Shown here piece after piece: positions 45,299 to 53,731 of a DNA stretch of 64,000 nt (positions are counted from its first letter, which is position 1; each line of letters begins with the position of its first letter). The notes below the pieces were generated by a model. It made no database searches. It had not been told where the DNA came from and worked only from the letters and a program-made list of their open reading frames with translations. The translations under genes were made by a program, and so were the position numbers. The DNA is taken from contig NZ_FMIA01000002.1 in assembly GCF_900091615.1 (NCBI RefSeq), positions 6,138,001 through 6,202,000 on the forward strand, given 5' to 3'. This DNA comes from Micromonospora yangpuensis (lineage in GTDB: Bacteria > Actinomycetota > Actinomycetes > Mycobacteriales > Micromonosporaceae).

Positions 45299-46001
45299 GT
45301 TTTCTCCTCAAGGGGTGGCAGGGGACGGGCGACGAACTGCCACCGGACGCCGGAGCGGTGTCCGTCGGTGGTGTTCGTGGTGTCTCCTGCCACCGCCGGA
45401 GAGGGCGGCTCACACCGGAGGGCGGGTGCAGGCCATCGGCCTTGGACCGCCGTTGAGCTGGGTTCCTGTGTTCTGGGTGATGCCGGGACGGGTGGGGTGC
45501 CTGGTCGTCGGCTTCCGGTGGTTGCCGCAGGCGATCCCCACCCGTCGAGGTGTGCGAATCCGAGGGCCATCGTGGACGGCAGGGAAGGCCGTGCTGGGCC
45601 GCTCAGCGGACTTCGGACCGGCGCAGTCGCCGGTGCGATCGAGAGCAGGCGGGACGTGACCCGCGTCAGCGGCAGGAAGGCCGCCAGCAACTCCGAATTC
45701 AAGTTCAGCGATCCGGCGGGAAGGCCGCGCTGGCGTGCTCGACGAGGAACACGTTAGCACCGAGCACCGACGCGTCAACCCGCCGTGACCCCGGACCGGA
45801 GGCGATCCAGCCGGCTGCCGGCCGTGTCGGGTCTCAGGACGTGCGTGACACGTCCCGTTAGACCATCTTGTCTGCCTCGGGCAGTTCGTGGCGACAGAGT
45901 TACGGAAGGTACGTGTAAGCGAAGCGGTAGCGCCGCCTCCCTCCGGGGGCCTTTCTGTGCTGAACTCGATCCTTGAACTGGATCGACAGCGAGAGGTGCT
46001 G
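45299..46001. other. No supported gene, ~700 bases of island DNA
   Basis: The minus strand stays open for long stretches, but the predicted peptide is Pro/Ser/Thr-rich with no recognisable fold. It is probably leader or decayed sequence of the integrative element. The last ~110 bases precede the CPCC-family gene and may hold its promoter; GTG 45888 is an in-frame but unlikely start. Confidence 0.4.
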
Positions 46002-46228
46002 ATGGACGATCATGCCGGTAAGGAGGAGGGGCCGTCCGCGGAAGAACTCGCGCGCCGCACCAGGTGGTTCGAGCAGTACGTCGAGGCGTTGAACCAGCGA
46101 TCTGTAGTGGCCGAAGCGGGTGACGAACCGTATGCGTGTCCCTGCTGTCGGCACCCGACGATTGAGGGGCGAGGTCAGTTCGAGATCTGCTTCGCCTGCG
46201 GCTGGGAGGACGACGGGCAGGATGACGA

Positions 46229-46236
46229 AGACGCGG
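46229..46236 (+). repeat. Target-site duplication, left copy
   Basis: AGACGCGG, identical to 47655-47662 on the other side of the IS. Eight bases is the usual duplication for IS256-family elements. Confidence 0.9.
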
Positions 46237-47654
46237 GGTCACGTCCGCGCTGGTGGTGTAAGAGACGGCCATCGCGTGATCCGGTCTGATGTTATGCGGC
46301 GATCGGGGTGGGGTCGGGCTGGTTGGTGTCGTGTTGGTTGGTGTCGAGGGTGGTCAGGCGGGCTTTGGCGAGGAGTTCCAGGCCCATGTAGCGGCGTCCT
46401 TCGGTCCATTCGTCGGTCTGTTCGGCTAGGACTGCGCCGACGAGTCTGATGATGGCCGCTCGGTTGGGGAAGATCCCGACGACGTCGGTGCGGCGGCGGA
46501 TTTCCTTGTTCAGGCGTTCCTGCGGGTTGTTGGACCAGATCTGGCGCCAGATCTCGCGTGGGAAGCCGGTGAAGGCGAGCAGGTCGTCGCGGGCGGCGTC
46601 GAGGTGCTCGGCGGCGGCCGGGAACTTCGCCTCGATCGTGGCGATGACCCGCCGGAACTGGGCGTGAACGGCGTCGGTGTCGGGCTGGTCGAAGATCGTG
46701 CGGACCAGGGTGGCTATCCACGGCTGCGCTGATTTCGGGACTTTCGTGAGCAGGTTGCGCAGGTAGTGGGTGCGGCATCGTTGCCAGGTGGCGCCGGGCA
46801 GCGCGGCGCCGATCGCTGCCACGAGGCCGCGGTGAGCGTCGGAGATGACCAGCTGGACGCCCGACAGTCCGCGGGCCGTCAGGGATCGCAGGAACGCCAG
46901 CCACCCCGCGCCGTCTTCGTCCGAGGCGACGTCGATGCCGAGGACTTCACGTTGGCCGTCGGCGTTGACCCCGACCGCGACCAGGGCGTGGACGTTGACG
47001 GTCCGGCCAGCCTCGCGGACCTTCATGGTCAGGGCGTCGGTCCACACGAACGTGTAGTGGGCGGCGTCCAGGGGCCGGTTGCGGAACGCCTCCACCTGCG
47101 CGTCCAGATGCTGCGCCATCTCCGAGACCTGCGACTTCGACAACTGCCGGATGCCGAGCTGCTCGACCAGCTTCTCCACCCGCCGCGTCGACACCCCCAG
47201 CAGATACGACGTCGCGACCACCGACACGAGGGCCTGCTCGGCCCGCCGCCGATGCGTCAGCAACCAGTCGGGAAAGTAGGAGCCCTGCCGCAGCTTCGGG
47301 ATCGCCAGGTCGATCGTGCCGGCGCGGGTATCCCATTCCCGGGTCCGGTAGCCGTTACGGGAGTTGACCCGCTCATCACTGCGCTGCCCATATGCGGCGC
47401 CGCAGATCGCGTCGGCCTCGGCGGACATCACCGCCTGCGCGAACGTCTTGATCATCGCCTGCAACACATCCGGCGACGCGCCCTCGATCTGCTCGCGCAG
47501 CAGGTCAACAGGGTTCACACTCTCTGAAGCGGCCATCGCGTCCTCATCTCCTTCTCTGACTTGGTCGTCTTGAAGGATCGACGCGATGGCCGTCTCTCAT
47601 CTACGCAACACGCCCAACACGGGCAAGTCGTACACCACTCCCGTGGACGTGACC
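46237..47654 (-). mobile_element. IS256-family insertion sequence, 1418 bp, intact
   Basis: Ends carry inverted repeats: GGTCACGTCC starts the left end and its complement closes the right, with further partial matches (GTGGTGTA; a shared AGAGACGGCCATCGCG further in). It encodes one complete transposase and is flanked by perfect 8-bp duplications, so insertion is recent. The element interrupts a CPCC-family gene. Confidence 0.92.
46292..47536 (-). CDS. IS256-family (mutator-type) transposase
   Basis: 414-residue DDE transposase. Catalytic Asp in WTDALTMKV, second Asp in VISDAHRGL, and Glu in NNPQERLNKEIRRRTDVVG; the C-x2-H block (WQRCRTHYLRNLL) is also present. Full-length with no frameshift, so probably active. 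GGAGATGAG precedes the ATG. Confidence 0.95.
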   Translation of the reverse strand: MAASESVNPVDLLREQIEGASPDVLQAMIKTFAQAVMSAEADAICGAAYGQRSDERVNSRNGYRTREWDTRAGTIDLAIPKLRQGSYFPDWLLTHRRRAEQALVSVVATSYLLGVSTRRVEKLVEQLGIRQLSKSQVSEMAQHLDAQVEAFRNRPLDAAHYTFVWTDALTMKVREAGRTVNVHALVAVGVNADGQREVLGIDVASDEDGAGWLAFLRSLTARGLSGVQLVISDAHRGLVAAIGAALPGATWQRCRTHYLRNLLTKVPKSAQPWIATLVRTIFDQPDTDAVHAQFRRVIATIEAKFPAAAEHLDAARDDLLAFTGFPREIWRQIWSNNPQERLNKEIRRRTDVVGIFPNRAAIIRLVGAVLAEQTDEWTEGRRYMGLELLAKARLTTLDTNQHDTNQPDPTPIAA

Positions 47655-47662
47655 AGACGCGG
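47655..47662 (+). repeat. Target-site duplication, right copy
   Basis: AGACGCGG, matching 46229-46236. Confidence 0.9.
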
Positions 47663-47823
47663 ACACGGTGCGAGGCGGCCCCAATGGCTCGCTAAGTCTG
47701 ACGGATGCCCGGCGTGCCTACGCCGAACGGCCGGTCAGCCTGGCAGATGCGCGGCGTGCCTATGCCAGACGACAAGCCCGTTGGGAAGAGCGCAGACGCC
47801 GATCGGCGCGCGAAACGACTTGA

Positions 47824-48486
47824 CGTGATTGTGATCGCACGCCGATCGATTCGGCGCTCTCGCGGAGTGTCACCCAGGTCCTGATACCGATCTGCCACGG
47901 AGGTCCTGGGACCGGACAGCCAGCTGCCGGCCGGTGTGGGAGGACTTTCTGTACCTCTATCAAGGCGGCCCTAAACGGGCCGCACGCGCCGCCGCCAGGG
48001 CGCGCGTCCGTCGCTCCGCTGGCGCTCCGACTCCGGCCACGCAACACGCCCGGCGGGCTGGCGCGAAGGGCGGGTAGCCCGGTGGGCCGCCGAGTGACGG
48101 ACAGGCCGTTGTCCGGTGGGGGGTGGTGGGGCCGGCAGCCGGCCGTGCCGCGCGGAGAGCACCGCGCGGCGTGAGGAAGCAGACGCCGGCCGCGTCGGCG
48201 AACTGGCGGCGGGTCGCGGGGTGGCGGTTACTGCGCCTCCGGCGGGGGTGCTCCGGCTCCGGGATGACCAGGGGTCCGTCGGCGGCTTGCGGTTCGTGCG
48301 TGGTGGCGGTGGGAGCCATCCCGGCCACCGTCGACCCGGGCAAGCCGAGCAGACCACCGCCCGACCCGCCAGCGTCCGTACGAGCCGTCAAGGCCGTCTT
48401 GACGTGGCGGGCCGGGCGGCGGCCCGCTCCCCAGTAGGGCGGGTCGACGGCAGACGGGATGGCTGGCTGCGCGCGACCCGGGCGTG
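47824..48486. other. No supported gene, ~660 bases
   Basis: Several frames are open on both strands because of high GC, but none shows a ribosome site, a domain or a convincing start. Probably decayed island DNA. Confidence 0.4.
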
Positions 48487-48732
48487 TCAGCTCTTGTTCA
48501 CCCAGAGAATGTAGCCAGGCGAGTCATGTTCGCATACGTATCGCGCGACGACCCCCGCATCGACGTAGGCTTGCCCCAATTCGCGGCAGTGAGACTGTTT
48601 CGCCCAGTGGCTGTCGAATATCCAGCCACTTCCTGGCGGTATCGCCTGTGCTGGCGATCCGATTGCCACGACAGCGAAAAGCCCGGCCGCGAGCGCGCCA
48701 ACCATAGAGGTCACGAACTTTACCCTTTTCAC
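48487..48732 (-). CDS. Small secreted protein, unknown
   Basis: 81 residues: charged start (VKRVKF), hydrophobic core and cleavage site SPAQA (about residue 30), leaving a ~50-residue mature protein with two cysteines (SHCREL, RYVCEHD) likely to form one disulfide. GTG 48732 follows GGGGGAGG, an excellent ribosome site, which makes this a real gene despite its size. AT-richer than the backbone. Could be a small secreted toxin, inhibitor or signal; no family recognised. Confidence 0.65.
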   Translation of the reverse strand: MKRVKFVTSMVGALAAGLFAVVAIGSPAQAIPPGSGWIFDSHWAKQSHCRELGQAYVDAGVVARYVCEHDSPGYILWVNKS

Positions 48733-48982
48733 AAGCTTTCCTCCCCCGTGGGCGATTTTTATTAGCGTAGGGCAATGCGTGGAGCTTGGCAACGGGCCGG
48801 TTGAACTTCGGCTCGTCGTGTGCCAACCGGTTACGGGCCTGATGCAGGGCGCCTGTCCGCCGCTGCACGGTCAGGCGCCGCTGGCCTGACACGGCGCAAT
48901 GCAGCAGGCCGGCCGGGTCTGCTGCACCGATAGGTGACATCTGAAATGGCTTGCCTGGTGGGCAGGCTGGAAGGATGTCGCT

Positions 48983-49291
48983 GTGCCCAAGCCCTACCCC
49001 CGAGAGTTCCGTGACGACGTCGTGCGTGTCGCTCGTGACCGCGAGCCAGGCGTGACGGTTGAGCAGATCGCCAAGGATTTCGGCGTGCACCCGATGACCT
49101 TGTTCAAGTGGCTGCGCCAGGCCGACATCGACGCGGGCGCCACCCCTGGGACGTCCGGCAGCGAGTCGGCCGAGTTGCGCGAGGCGCGTAAGCGGATCAG
49201 GTTGTTGGAGCAGGAGAACGAGGTCCTGCGCCGGGCCGCTGCGTACCTGTCGCAGGCGCATCTGCCGGGAAAAGGCTCTACCCGCTCGTGA
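48983..49291 (+). CDS. IS3 transposase OrfA
   Basis: 102-residue helix-turn-helix protein (YPREFRDDVVRVARDREPG, then IAKDFGVHPMTLFKWLRQA) with a leucine-zipper-like tail (RIRLLEQENEVLRRAAAYL). Binds IS ends. GTG start after GGAAGG. The stop overlaps the orfB GTG by the GTGA pattern. Confidence 0.9.
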   Translation: MPKPYPREFRDDVVRVARDREPGVTVEQIAKDFGVHPMTLFKWLRQADIDAGATPGTSGSESAELREARKRIRLLEQENEVLRRAAAYLSQAHLPGKGSTRS

Positions 49292-49844
49292 GTGAGCTGG
49301 CCGCCGACGGGATCCCCGTGGCGGTGACGTGCCGGGTGTTGAAGATCGCTCGTCAGCCCTACTACCGGTGGCGTGCCCACCGTGTCACCGACGCCGAACT
49401 GGCGCAGGCGTATCGGGCGGACGCGTTGTGCGACACCCACCGCGACGATCCGGAGTTCGGCTACCGGTTCCTGGCCGATGAGGCCCGCGCTGCCGGCCAG
49501 CCGATGGTCGAGCGCACCGCCTGGAAGATCTGCTCCGCCATGGGCTGGTGGAGCGCGTTCAGCAAGCGCAAGCGTCGGGGCAAGGGCGGCAAGGTCGGTC
49601 CGCCGGTGCACGACGATCTGGTGCGCCGCGACTTCACCGCCCATGGCCCGAACCGGTTGTGGCTGGCCGACATCACCGAGCACCGCACCGCCGAACCTGG
49701 ACGACCCGGCAGCAGTTGAGGACCGCGATCGTGACCTGGGTCGAACGGACCTACCACTGCCGTCGACGCCAACGATCCCTGTCCCGGTTGACCCCTATCG
49801 AGTACGAGACCATCATGACCCCGCCGGCGAGTCAGGCCGCGTGA
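49288..49844 (+). pseudogene. IS3 transposase OrfB, internally deleted
   Basis: The N-terminal half is intact up to RLWLADITEH, the first catalytic Asp. The frame then changes and only the C-terminus TRQQLRTAIVTWVERTYH...RLTPIEYETIM remains. The second Asp and the Glu of the DDE triad, about 110 residues, are lost. Confidence 0.9.
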
Positions 49845-49875
49845 CTGAAACTGTCACCTATCGGTGCAGCAGACC

Positions 49876-50291
49876 CGATCGAGAAGGGCGTCCATGAGTT
49901 CCGCACCGCGCACGTGTAGCTCTTCAGCTGCGATTGGTCTGCCGCCTTCGTCCTGTACGTCGAATCCGTGGATGATCAGGAACTGAATCATCTAGTCCTA
50001 CCCCCTTCATCGTCGATCCAGCAGTCGTGTCGGCGTGCCCCACTGATGACCTCCTTATCGTAGTTCGGGTTGGAGGGCGTGAGGTGGACTTGTCGCTGAT
50101 GTAGCCCACACGGACAACGGACCGTGTAGCACTTGGGCGGGTCGAGCATCTTGCAGCCGTGTCTGTGTAGAGCGTCCAGCACCCTCGCTAGATCTTCGTC
50201 TTGATGCCTCTGCCAGTTAGGGCGAGTAGCTGCCCGGCACCGTCAAGAGCAGATTGACAAGACGACGGCACTGCTGCAGGACTTCACCGAG
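49876..50291. other. AT-richer stretch with a possible small minus-strand ORF
   Basis: Minus-strand 49988-50182 could encode 64 residues (HRHGCKMLDPPKCYTV, CPCGLHQRQVHLTPS) with several Cys/His, vaguely HicA-like or zinc-binding. It lacks a clear ribosome site, so I do not call it a gene. Plus-strand 50227-50310 reads like a coiled-coil tail (EQIDKTTALLQDFTELKTK), perhaps a fragment of a regulator or HsdS. Confidence 0.35.
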
Positions 50292-50804
50292 CTAAAGACG
50301 AAACTGCTCGTATGCGGCTTGAGTACGTTTCAGGGCCATCAACATGATCAGAAGGAGGTGACAAATACTGAAAACAGAAACCGTGCTGATCGGCACGCCT
50401 AGCGCATGATCCTTCAAGGTCGTACTCACTCCGACGATAAGCACCGTGGTGGTAAAGAGTCCCACCAGAACGGCGTAAGCGACGTTACCTTGGAGCTGAT
50501 CGACTAGTTGTGCCGTCTTTCCACTCTTTGAAATGCGGGGGTCATCGGTGATCCGGAGTCCGAGCGAAAAAACGTGAACCAGCAGTCCGAATAGGAGCGC
50601 TGTGAAGATCGCAACACCCGCTAGCAGCCCCTCCACGCCACGGAGGCGAAAGCCCGTCAAGAATCCGGCAGCAGCAAGAGCCAGCGGAAGTCCGAAAAGG
50701 CCGAGATAGTCACCTACCCGTGGTCGCTGCTTCGGATCATTCTGGTCGACAAGGGTGTTCAGCTGTTTCTTGATGATTGGTGCCACGGACCACTTAGCGC
50801 TCAC
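50292..50804 (-). CDS. Four-helix membrane protein of an unrecognised two-gene cassette
   Basis: 170 residues: ~29-residue basic/polar cytoplasmic head (ending DPKQRPR), four hydrophobic helices (about 31-52, 58-84, 107-129, 139-158) and a short polar end. It overlaps the upstream gene by 11 bases, GTG 50804 has GGGAG within that gene, and translation is surely coupled. Base composition is near half G+C by eye, far below neighbours, pointing to transfer. The shape recalls membrane effectors of phage-defence pairs such as KwaA of Kiwa, but I see no sequence match. Confidence 0.7.
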   Translation of the reverse strand: MSAKWSVAPIIKKQLNTLVDQNDPKQRPRVGDYLGLFGLPLALAAAGFLTGFRLRGVEGLLAGVAIFTALLFGLLVHVFSLGLRITDDPRISKSGKTAQLVDQLQGNVAYAVLVGLFTTTVLIVGVSTTLKDHALGVPISTVSVFSICHLLLIMLMALKRTQAAYEQFRL

Positions 50805-51798
50805 GGACGGCTCCCATCTTCACTGTAAGCTGATCCTTTCGCCACTCAGCGGAGTCCCAGTCCCCGGGAAGTTCGAGTCCAAGCTGCTTCGTAAGGACTG
50901 GGACAACGCTATGCATTTCGCTGTATACGACAGAATCTTTTGCGCGTTCCTTGCCATCATGATCAACTGCATACACGAGCGCTGGCAAGTTCTCCTTACC
51001 AAGGACTACTTGGCGCTCCTGGTCGCCATCACTGAGCGTAAGGCGCGTCTCATCACTATCTTCCTCGGACAGACCAAGAAGCCCGTGCGCCTTAAGTTCG
51101 CCACCCAGTAGTCCGTTTTTCATTCTATTTCCGAGACCCTCAATACCCCAACGGGGCTTAGCCTCGTAAACAATTTTGCCAATAACTTCGGGGTCAATTC
51201 CATCTGCGAGATCGTGCGATATCTTGTAGCGTACGACCTTCACGCTGGTAAGCTTAGATCTCTCACGAAAGACTCGCCACTGCTCATTATCGATAAAGCT
51301 TTCTGAATGAAGGATTAGATCGGAGAACTTCGCCCTGAATGCCGCCTCCAACTGCCTGAGGAAAATACTCCCTACTCCACGGTTACCGTAACGCTCCGTA
51401 AAGAACACCGCAGTCTTCGACCGCGCCAGACAAAGAACCATGTTCCGAATAGGAACAATGGCGGATTCGTCAGCCCCGTACGTATGAGTAGTTTCATGGC
51501 TGCGGGTGTGCCGAATTCCCCCTTCGAGGCCGAACTTCCCGTACTCGGCATTGAAATGTATTCGGGCACCCAAGGGTTCAACTTCATCTATGTAAAGGTA
51601 GTCTTCGGACTTATCTTCCCGAAGTGGCTCATCCTTAAGATCCCGCAGGAGGCCGTGAATGAGTGACAAGAGGCCGACCCTTTTTCCTCCGATGTCGTCG
51701 AGCGGCAGTCGTTCATCCGGGCGGTAGCGCGGTGATACGTGTAGACCATAGGCGGCGAAGGCATGCCTACTCATCGGGATCCTAGCTTCAGTGAACAT
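50794..51798 (-). CDS. Soluble partner of the two-gene cassette, unknown family
   Basis: 334 residues, no signal or helix, mixed alpha/beta pattern. Notable stretches: NMVLCLARSKTAVFFTERYG, IFLRQLEAAFRAKFSDLILH, SVKVVRYKISHDLADGIDP, and a C-terminal half rich in charged beta segments. The general layout (sensor-like N-terminal half, DNA/RNA-mimic-like acidic half) reminds me of DUF4747-type proteins, but this is an impression only. ATG 51798 lies eight bases after TATACG (possibly leaderless); ATG 51774 with AGGAT is the alternative. AT-rich; the membrane gene follows with an 11-base overlap. Confidence 0.7.
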   Translation of the reverse strand: MFTEARIPMSRHAFAAYGLHVSPRYRPDERLPLDDIGGKRVGLLSLIHGLLRDLKDEPLREDKSEDYLYIDEVEPLGARIHFNAEYGKFGLEGGIRHTRSHETTHTYGADESAIVPIRNMVLCLARSKTAVFFTERYGNRGVGSIFLRQLEAAFRAKFSDLILHSESFIDNEQWRVFRERSKLTSVKVVRYKISHDLADGIDPEVIGKIVYEAKPRWGIEGLGNRMKNGLLGGELKAHGLLGLSEEDSDETRLTLSDGDQERQVVLGKENLPALVYAVDHDGKERAKDSVVYSEMHSVVPVLTKQLGLELPGDWDSAEWRKDQLTVKMGAVRER

Positions 51799-52639
51799 TG
51801 GACGAGCGTATAGGGTATCCGGTCGATCACTTTCCGCGATATTGCTTGTCGGCTGTATGACTCATCCCGCCCCGGTACCACCGCACGTCCCAGCTAGATG
51901 CTTGACAACGCAAGCCGCGCTTGCTCCTTCCTGGGCTACGGAACCCACCTGCACCTGGGGTTGGCCGACATCGACAACCGGGCTACGAGGCCGGGCGGAG
52001 AAGGATCCCCACGTCGCTTGACAACCTCGTACATCTCATTTGCTGCACCTTTGGACAGAGCAATGTAAACCATCAGGTATCAGTCAAGCTCGTAGGCGCA
52101 GTCGGCACGCAGTTACCCGTATACGGGCTCGACCGTGATGGCAGCCTTCGCCGTACCCTTCGTGATCCCCGCTTACGTTGCATCGATGGCGGGATGGTTT
52201 CTATTGGCGTGACGGCTTGCAGGGGTCGCCCGAGCGCTCGCCACTCTCGTTAGCGTTGCCGCGCCCCTGAGTCAGGGTGCCCCTTCTGGTCGTCAGATAC
52301 ATCGATGTTGACAGGCGGGAGTGACATTTCTGGCACAGAGGCGGCTTTTCGCAGATGGGCGGGGCTCAGTAGGTGAGATAAGGCCGAGACGAGGCAGCAA
52401 AAGCCACGACCAGCGGCAGACAACACGCGACGACTGCCACGGTCGCGCCCACAGAACGATGTACGACAGCATCCCTTGGTGGGAGCTGCACGGCGGCTAC
52501 GTCGATGGCGAGGAACACCTAGCGTAGTGCGCGGTAGGTAAGGTCGAGGAGGAAATCGGCCGGCAACCCTAGGCGGTGCAGCCGTTTCTGTCCTTCCAAG
52601 CGCAGGTCGGGACTGTGGCCCTGAGAACCTTCTCGTCCT
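51799..52639. other. No supported gene, ~840 bases
   Basis: Compositionally mixed DNA with many stops. Short frames at 51921-52253 and 52321-52527 show no domain; the last ends with MYDSIPWWELHGG and may be a fragment. It includes the likely promoter region of the two-gene cassette at its left edge. Probably eroded island sequence. Confidence 0.4.
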
Positions 52640-52750
52640 GGCCAGGGCGCGCCCGTGGACGTCAACGAGGCGGAGCAGGTCACCTGGATTCCGCTCGACG
52701 AGGCGTACAGGCTGGTGCTCCGGCGTGAGATTGCAGTACCGGCAGGGTGA
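52640..52750 (+). pseudogene. C-terminal fragment of a NUDIX gene
   Basis: 37 codons ending at TGA: VDVNEAEQVTWIPLDEAYRL, then LRREIAVPAG. This resembles the end of NUDIX proteins such as the one encoded just downstream (VEWIPVNELPGLLARGE). No NUDIX box precedes it. Confidence 0.55.
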
Positions 52751-52779
52751 TCGCAGTGCTGGCGATGGATCGCGCGCAG

Positions 52780-53045
52780 GGCTCGCGGGAAGCTGTAGGG
52801 GCCGACGTCGCCGGCCGAGGGTGCCGTCGATGCGGCCAGTGAAGTTCCGGACGGCGGGTAGCCGCCGGTGCTGGGCGAGTTGCGCTTGCCGGTCGTGCAG
52901 GTAGCGGACGGCTCAGGCGGAGCGAAGTTGGAGGGCCAGGGCTTCCACGCCGAGGGCGCAGGCCCGGCCGGGTTCGCCCTGCTGGGCAGGGACGCTGGAA
53001 AGCAGGGCGAGGTTGAAGACTCTGCTATGTACCTAGCGGCTGTCC
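52780..53045 (-). pseudogene. Possible remnant of a regulator C-terminus
   Basis: On the minus strand, with one in-frame stop, pieces such as LALLSSVPAQQGEPGRACALG and YLHDRQAQLAQHRRLP resemble the TPR-type tail of actinomycete XRE regulators. Start and N-terminus are absent. Tentative. Confidence 0.35.
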
Positions 53046-53158
53046 ATGCGCAGGGATCGAACGCCCTTCAACATCTTGAGCAACTGCCCAACCACCCAGT
53101 GTTGTAATCCGCTCACGTTCAGGATCTGATGGCCGATGAGCATGGGTAGGGTGGCAGC

Positions 53159-53731
53159 GTGTGGGACGGGGAGGCGGGCGATGCTGAGCCGTGGTCGATC
53201 TTTGGTGAGCGGTCGATCTACGACAGCGAATGGGTCCGGCTCGGACTCGTTGAGGTTCAGCCGCCTGGGATGGAACGGTTCGGGCACCATGTCGTGCGGC
53301 TCGGTCATGTGGCGGTCATCGCCATGGTCGATGAGCAGGAGCGGGTGCTCATGTTGCGGCGCTACCGCTTCATCCCTGGGCGGTCGGCGTGGGAGCTGCC
53401 GGGCGGCATGGTCGAGCTCGGCGAAGAACCAGCCGATGCGGCATGCCGCGAGGCCGAGGAGGAGACGGGCTGGCGGCCCCGGGTGGTGCAACGCGTGGTC
53501 ACCTTCCAACCCATGATCGGCATGGTCGACTCACCGCACGATGTCTTCGTCGGCTGGGGCGCGGTGAAGGTAGGCACACCTACCGATCCGGAGGAGGCGG
53601 GCCCCGTCGAGTGGATCCCCGTCAACGAGTTGCCGGGTCTCCTGGCGCGCGGGGAGTTGGCGGGGGCCGGCACGCTGGTCGCGGTGCTTCATGTCATGGC
53701 CGGGTTGTCGCGGCGGCCATCGTCTTCCTGA
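53159..53731 (+). CDS. NUDIX hydrolase, ADP-ribose pyrophosphatase-like
   Basis: 190 residues with a canonical NUDIX box (GGMVELGEEPADAACREAEE, then ETG). The fold start VAVIAMVDEQERVLMLRRYR is that of ADP-ribose or sugar-nucleotide pyrophosphatases. The start GTG 53159 has a weak ribosome site. Its last 38 bases overlap the convergent XRE gene. NUDIX genes occur in some AICEs (for example pif of pSAM2), so this may be cargo of the decayed element. Confidence 0.85.
   Translation: MWDGEAGDAEPWSIFGERSIYDSEWVRLGLVEVQPPGMERFGHHVVRLGHVAVIAMVDEQERVLMLRRYRFIPGRSAWELPGGMVELGEEPADAACREAEEETGWRPRVVQRVVTFQPMIGMVDSPHDVFVGWGAVKVGTPTDPEEAGPVEWIPVNELPGLLARGELAGAGTLVAVLHVMAGLSRRPSSS

Larger units (their letters stand above)
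46002..47823 (+). pseudogene. CPCC-family cysteine-rich protein gene, split by IS256-type insertion
   Basis: Left part 46002-46236 encodes the CPCC domain (YACPCCRHPT, FEICFACGWEDDGQDD). Right part 47663-47823, after the insertion and one target-site copy, continues in frame as DADTVRGGPNGSLSLT, ending at TGA. Removing the IS and one 8-bp copy restores a ~131-residue protein with four zinc-type cysteines and a short internal duplication (LTDARRAYAERPVS, LADARRAYARR). ATG 46002 follows GAGAGGTG. As it stands the product would be truncated after the Cys-rich domain and run ~13 residues into the element. Function of the family unknown. Confidence 0.85.
48915..49875 (+). mobile_element. IS3-family element with internal deletion
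   Basis: About 25-bp perfect terminal inverted repeats (left begins GGGTCTGCTGCACCGATAGG, complement at 49851-49875) enclose orfA and a shortened orfB, ~960 bp instead of ~1.25 kb. The catalytic core of orfB is missing. No clear target duplication. The ends could still be mobilised in trans. Confidence 0.85.

Noticed and set aside
47960..48391. 143-codon minus-strand ORF between the IS and the secreted protein
   Set aside because: Arg/Ala/Pro-rich low-complexity translation typical of non-coding high-GC DNA.
49988..50182. 64-residue minus-strand ORF resembling HicA or a zinc protein
   Set aside because: No convincing ribosome site or partner; motif similarity too weak to call a gene.
50227..50310. 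Coiled-coil peptide EQIDKTTALLQDFTELKTK as an HsdS or MerR tail
   Set aside because: Too short to assign, with no other part of such a gene.
51921..52253. 110-codon plus-strand ORF
   Set aside because: Unstructured peptide, no ribosome site, in a stretch of decayed DNA.
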